64,000 nt of DNA from Schistocephalus solidus (taxonomy: Eukaryota > Platyhelminthes > Cestoda > Diphyllobothriidea > Diphyllobothriidae): NCBI GenBank assembly GCA_017591395.1, contig WEDG01001427.1, positions 1 through 64,000 on the forward strand, written 5' to 3'. The position numbers and the translations under genes are program-made. Within the stretch, counting starts at the first letter, position 1. Each line of letters starts with the position of its first letter. The notes under the pieces were generated by a model that searched no databases, was not told where the DNA came from, and was given only the letters and a program-made list of their open reading frames with translations. Positions 58,901 to 64,000 of this stretch are shown one piece after another.

Positions 58901-60400
58901 TTGCATGATTTTACTTACCCTGTAAATCTAGATCTTGCAGGATTAAAACATTAGATGCAAATGCAAAAGCAGATCGAACTTAAAATTATTAAGATATTGG
59001 AAACCCTTTTAAAGTTCAAAATATTCTCTTTCTTTGAGTGTAAAATTTGAAGAGGACCGATTTTCTAACAAAAGAGTAAAAGAAATAATATTGTCGCTTA
59101 CCGTTTCTGTGCTATATAATTGAATTTATAATGGCTTCAATAACCAATAGAGAAAATGCACTTTAAGAGTCAATTTTTACCGATTGTGCTTTATGCGGAC
59201 GGCCGAAGGGATGTGCTTTCAAAATCTTGCATCCTGGATTGGCAGAAATATCTTGGGATTATACTAGCAGAATATCAATATAACAGCCCCACTTAAGTAA
59301 TCAAAAACGCATTCCAGAATTTCAGTTAAAAATTTCATGCGTTCGTTCACTAACTGTTAATTACTATTCTGAAGCAAAATAACCCTCATAGATATATTGT
59401 GGACAAAATTTCTCTGCTTTTAACAGAAGTGCTGACTTTTTGCGATCACATACAATATCAAAAACGTGCATTTAATGAATCTATACAGGCTAAGTGAAAA
59501 CCGGTGGTTGTGCATTTCAGGCGAACACATGAAGATCCCAAAACCGGGATACGTTGTACCTAGGCGTAGGAAAGACACAGGAATTAACTTTGACACTAGT
59601 GTTAGCAAAATATAGTTGCTAAGTGAAAATCAAATTATACTTATAATTTGTCTTCCAGAACAATTGATAGGTGCTGATTCTTTCATTCTCCCCTTTAGAT
59701 TTCGATGATTAAACTTCTTAGTTTGTAAAGATTTTCCTTTACTTTTTAATAGAGCAGATGGAAATGTAGTAATCTTTCTCTTGTTATGAGAAACGATTTC
59801 TATTTTGAGTCATAACCAAACCATGCACCACTTTTTAAGTTATTGTCGGTCGATACATTGTTGTGTTCCTATTTCGATTTAAAAAACATTACATAAGCAG
59901 CATTTCAAAATGTCAAAAGGAGTCTGGTTGAATTTTAATTATACTTATGTGGGAGAAGCGCTGTCATGCACATTCGAAAGCTATCTTTGTTAAATTGAAG
60001 GTACGTGCAATTCCTCAACTTGGACGACAAAGCGATGGCTTTGGCTTCTCGAAGGCCGCTAGAGATAATTTATTTAAGCTCTTTATTTAAATGTAGCCAG
60101 TAACTGTTACTTCAGCAATAACACGCGGACTACATCTACTTACAAGCCTCACTAATCACTCATGTGCACCCCTAATCAATAATGGCAGTTTTACATGGGT
60201 TTCCGCTTGATTAATCGCTAATCCACTGTCACCTCATACAAACCTAATGAACCTCAACGCTGTTTATATCACATCAGGTGAAATAATGTGCATAGATTGA
60301 CCACTACGCTGCGAGGTTCAGGTCCGTTTATAAGTTTAAAGTCGATGTCAGTCTGATTGAATTAACTACGTTGAAGAAACCAGGAGATTAATTTGAACGG
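55961..60400. other. Non-coding stretch
   Basis: AT-rich; no gene, RNA or repeat that I can support. Confidence 0.4.
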
Positions 60401-60402
60401 GG

Positions 60403-60600
60403 ATGGCCGAATGCTTATAGATCAGGCGAATTAATTCAACTCTTAAGTGCTTGTTCTCAATGGGATTAAAATTCTCGCATTAGTCGCGGAGCGCACGAGT
60501 CCTGGTTCTCCTGCCTAGAAACTCAACAAGCACAATAATGGCCTATCCTTCTGAAACTTTATTGACTCCCATATCCTTATCCACGGCTAAACTCTTGACC
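60403..60600 (+). repeat. tRNA-headed SINE
   Basis: GGGGATGGCCGAATGCTTATAG holds an A box of the tRNA-Ser/Leu kind (TGGCCGAATG). A B-box-like GGGATTAAAATTC follows at about 60461-60473. The body resembles 40775-40905. It is a different tRNA ancestry from the hammerhead array. Confidence 0.45.
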
Positions 60601-62800
60601 GAAAAAGATTGCTATTAATGCTCCCAAAATCAGCTCAACACTGCTTCAAGTGGCGGTACTAACGAGTCAAACTTCCAATTCATTACTACGCAAGTTTGTT
60701 TCACTAGTTATGCGAGCTCGAAGATTATTTGCACAAATGTGGGCCATCAAGCAATCGCTGCATCCATTTTGACTATCAGCGATCACTGTGGACGCTACTA
60801 ATTTTGATAAGTAAGTGGTTGTGTTAAAGAAGCAATCTCCGATAACATGGAGGCTTTCAAATCACCAGTCAGGAAAGACAGAGTTATTTTACAAGCGTTA
60901 ACTGAGAAAAATTAACGTAAAGGCAGCCCAACAAACAGTTGCCATAAGCCGTCTCCTCAGACGTACGTGTGCTCCATTGAGTTTGATTGACCCCGGAGAG
61001 TGCACTGGAACTTTATCCTCTTAAAACCAAACAGCGAAGGATGCAGCATTAATTGGCCTCAAACTACCGCAACGCCAGTTCCAAATCATGCGCGACTGCA
61101 GCCGCAAATTCACAGAGATTGGGAGATGACAGAAAGGAGGTATGGGCCAGCGGCCAGGCCGGCGACCACGGAAGAAGATTGCCACACATACATAGAAGCT
61201 GCACTTTTCAAACACAACAGCTACTCTATCTCCGCTAGCTTAATTTTTCTCCTCTGTGACGGTTGGCTTAATCGGAAATCCGAACCGGTGGGTAAATAAA
61301 CTTCTCGTTTCAGCTATTAAACCTCCTATATGTCAGAAGCCTATACTATTTGCATAAGAGAAGAACTACGAGACAAGTGTTGCATGTCGGTGGATGAACA
61401 CGATGTGTGTGCGCCAACGTGGCCATCCATCAATAAAGCAGTGTTAATGACTGTCGTGACTATCCTGTTCGAACAGCTGCTATCAGCGATAACTTGCAAG
61501 CACGCAATAGTAGCCTCGCAATATAAGGCGGTTAAAACGAGATTCCCGATTTTTTCGTTCTTTTTGACTGGAAAAGTGATTTTACAAATTATGGAAATAA
61601 AGCTTAGTGATCACATCAGAGTTGGAATTTAAATTGGGTACCATTTGTGCCAAATGGCAGTCGAAAGTCTAACCCGGGTTTTATCCTACTAATTTTGAAT
61701 TTTTAATTATCGTTGGCGATGATCCGGATGCATTTATCATGTGAATTGACGTCATAAGCCATAGACCACGCTAATTAAGACTCTGCTTTGTGCCCTTCCT
61801 GCGAAGAAAATATTTTCCCGATGCCAAATCTGGGAAAAAAACTCAAATTCAGCAAAAATGAATTTTCATGTTTTTATAGCTGGTGTATATAAAAAAGCAT
61901 CTAGTACGATACCGACGCACAAACATTTGATGAGCTTCAGTATGTAACGTTATAAAAGAACAATGATTTAATCAGCAAAATGACTAACCAATCTGAAACC
62001 AGTAAGAAAATGAACCAAAATAGCCAACTAATTATGAACAACTACGTAATTAACAGACAAAATAAATATCGCAAGTATTATTTCGTTGATGAGGAAAACC
62101 AGTTTCCTTAAAAGAGGTGGAAATGTCGCAAAAGCGAAAATTCGTATCAAGAGTACATAATGCTTGCCATGCAAATTACTGACTACTTATAGACCCAGTA
62201 ACGTTAAAAAAATATTTTTGCATGCATTGTCATTAAATATCTCCCGGAATAAGTACTATATGAAGTCTGGCACAAAGTCAACTGTGTTATGTCCAGGAAA
62301 ATCCTTACCGAGTGTTGTTTATGTAAGTGGCCGAAAAGAAGCTCAGTCAAAGGCCGGCATCCTACAGTGGCTGAAATATTTTGAACTTAGACTTCATAAT
62401 AAGCGATATTAAAACCCATCCCAGGTACTCCTTTCTAGTCAAAAACACATTTCCGAATTTCAATAAATATTCTGCCATAGCCCATCAACGGTTTTTAGCG
62501 GGAGCTCGAGTTTCCCTCTTTATTTAGATGGTGATTCACGTCACATGCATGAAACCTAATCACCGACGGAAAACACGTCTAAAGGTATACAATGAATATA
62601 CTCTTGATTAAACGAAGGTCCATTTCTGATATAATGCTCTCTTTAAAATATGCTGGATTTGGGCATTTTACGGATGAATGGCCACACGCGTATTCGTTAT
62701 TGTCCCTACAACACTCCACACGGTAGATGGGCTTTACCAACACGGGAACCAGATCATAGCAAGGTAGGCGTTATTGAAAATGTGTATTAATAAAAATGCC
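60601..62800. other. Non-coding stretch
   Basis: A GC-richer island at about 61050-61215 is open in several frames but shows no domain. The rest is AT-rich without recognised features. Confidence 0.35.
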
Positions 62801-62804
62801 ACAA

Positions 62805-63050
62805 GTTGGTGGGTGTGTTTGCACTTCTAGGAGCGGTCTCATACCGTCCCAGCCATAAGCGACCGACCGCACTTCTGGTCTTATTGACTCTTTCTGGACA
62901 CTGGGTGCAGGTTAGTGAGGAGAATGCGGTAAATGCGATGAAAGTTTATTATGACCGTAAACAAATCCATGCGCAGGTTGCCGTTATTTTACGCACCACT
63001 CCGTGAGATACGAAGCCGACCTCGTCAGAAACGACGGTCTTAAGTTCACA
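62805..63050 (+). mobile_element. Old LINE 3'-UTR fragment
   Basis: CTTATTGACTCTTTCTGGACACTGGGTGCAGG, AATCCATGCGCAGGTTGCCG and CCGACCTCGTCAGAAACGACGGTC align in order to the last 250 nt of the LINE at 1-7695 with strong divergence. No coding part is present. Confidence 0.65.
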
Positions 63051-63469
63051 TCACCGTTAATCGAAAAGGAATTCGGGTGAGAGAAAACTGATACATTCCT
63101 TCGTTCATAGACCTTCTTGAGAAATACTGATGTTGCTTAAGCCGAAAACGACAATGCTTCGTTTTCTCTTTATTTCAGAATTTTTTGGTCATGTTTGCCT
63201 AGGTTTTGAGTGCATTCTACCACTAACAATACACCACCGTGAAAAAATAGTTTTCAAACGACTAACACAGCGTACGTTCCGTTCCTAAACGTCGAATTAG
63301 TGAGCCTCCCACGCACTTGAATCATCTTACCATATACCTGGGAAAAACAGATGTTAAGAAATAGCAGAATCCTGTTGGCATTATTTCTAGGTTTTCAGAC
63401 ATAGAATAAGGCAGATTTGCTTATTAAACTTCGTGGAGAACCTAACTGAGTACTCACATCTTGCCTTAC

Positions 63470-63622
63470 CTGATTTAAACCATCTGAAAATTCAATTCGA
63501 AGTTGGCGAGAGAGCTGTTGGTATATCTTCCTCGTGTAGACGAGTGCAGTTCTTAGTTCAGAGTTAGTATATTTCATTTCATTGGGTCCGAAGCCCGGCA
63601 AAAAGGTATAACAGATACACAA
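63470..63622 (-). CDS. Probable exon of an unrecognised host gene
   Basis: A coding-like stretch ends at a strong donor CAG/GTAAGG (63470/63469). It encodes KYTNSELRTALVYTRKIYQQ and then LSRQLRIEFSDGLNQ, an amphipathic, probably helical segment rich in Arg, Gln and Leu. The 5' edge is uncertain: an AACAG acceptor just above 63622 is possible but lacks a pyrimidine tract. I recognise no family. Confidence 0.4.
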
Positions 63623-63783
63623 CTGTTGCTACTTTATGTGCGTATTTTCCATTTAACATAAAAATGTACTAAATAGCAAATGTTTTGACACAGAAGCGGA
63701 CGATTCGAGTGTGCGTATGACGACGTCGTTACTGTATTCAATCAGTACTGCTGCCTCTATGACTGCGCTATCTTTATATGTTG

Positions 63784-63860
63784 CTGTATCTGAGGATGGG
63801 CTCGAGAATGAAACAGGAACGTCAGGAAAAGCCAGTTCTGGTGGTAGCGCAGGGTTCCTT
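63784..63860 (+). repeat. Family-2 PLE terminal repeat (plus)
   Basis: CTGAGGA 63790-63796 (fits the hammerhead core CUGANGA) is followed by GGGCTCGAGAATGAAACAGG and GAACGTCAGG. The stem II partner is disturbed by an insertion. It is a single terminus with no element body in view. Confidence 0.45.
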
Positions 63861-64000
63861 TTAACTGCTTCTTAGAGCCCGCCAGATGACCTAATGTGTA
63901 CTACGATTTGACACAGTGACTCTCTTTCCTCTAGAAAGTAATGTGGGGAAATGTATTGCTCAGTCAATCTGGTAGGGATTAAATGAACATAAAAAATGCA

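Noticed and set aside
61000..61299. GC-richer island with open frames on both strands
   Set aside because: No domain, no splice evidence, and frames are open in several phases. It may be an unrecognised repeat; I could not support a gene.

Overview
The window is AT-rich metazoan DNA, most likely from a flatworm. The best fit is a tapeworm of the diphyllobothriid type (Spirometra, Schistocephalus or Dibothriocephalus relatives). The reasons are the class of endonuclease-reverse transcriptase (EN-RT) LINE with C-terminal C2H2 zinc fingers, the abundant Penelope-like elements (PLEs), and small intron-split host exons in long non-coding DNA. The species call is inference from remembered family resemblance and was not searched. 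There are no operons, rRNA genes or CRISPR arrays. I could support only a few host exons, all on the minus strand.

Layout. Positions 1-7695 hold a head-to-tail pile of one LINE family: a 3' end (1-235), a 5'-truncated copy with a zinc-finger tail and a duplicated 3' UTR (236-2480), and a near full-length but broken copy (about 2500-7695). Positions 7700-13640 are AT-rich filler containing a very old LINE relic (11850-13260) and a PLE end. Positions 14575-17478 hold the most interesting object: a tandem array with a period of about 304 bp. Each complete unit starts with a tRNA-like head (Pol III A and B boxes) and carries a hammerhead-ribozyme-like core. This is the architecture of the schistosome Sm-alpha repeats and of animal retrozymes. 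A partly duplicated PLE (17479-20573) follows directly and ends in its own, differently built hammerhead motif. Positions 20574-26486 are filler with an inverted LINE 3' end and a degraded GIY-YIG PLE of a second family. Positions 26487-34280 carry the host signal: a 986-nt internal exon of an unknown protein (27245-28230), a G-protein alpha P-loop exon (31491-31713) and a possible signal-peptide exon (34228-34278), all minus strand. Positions 34280-40700 are filler with tRNA-derived SINE heads. Positions 41341-44725 hold two PLE copies arranged head to head, each with a hammerhead motif at its outer 3' end. From 44726 to the end the sequence is mostly non-coding, with scattered SINE, LINE and PLE ends, a 50-nt palindrome (51790-51839) and one more probable exon (63470-63622, minus).

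How the parts may work together (inference). PLEs encode an RT plus a GIY-YIG endonuclease, and PLE ends are known to carry minimal hammerhead ribozymes. Small non-autonomous hammerhead repeats (retrozymes) are thought to borrow PLE machinery. Here a tRNA-headed hammerhead array lies next to a PLE of a ribozyme-bearing family. Pol III transcription through the array, self-cleavage into monomers of about 304 nt, possible circularisation and PLE-driven retrotransposition would form one coherent system. None of the PLE copies in this window is intact, so an active partner would have to lie elsewhere in the genome.
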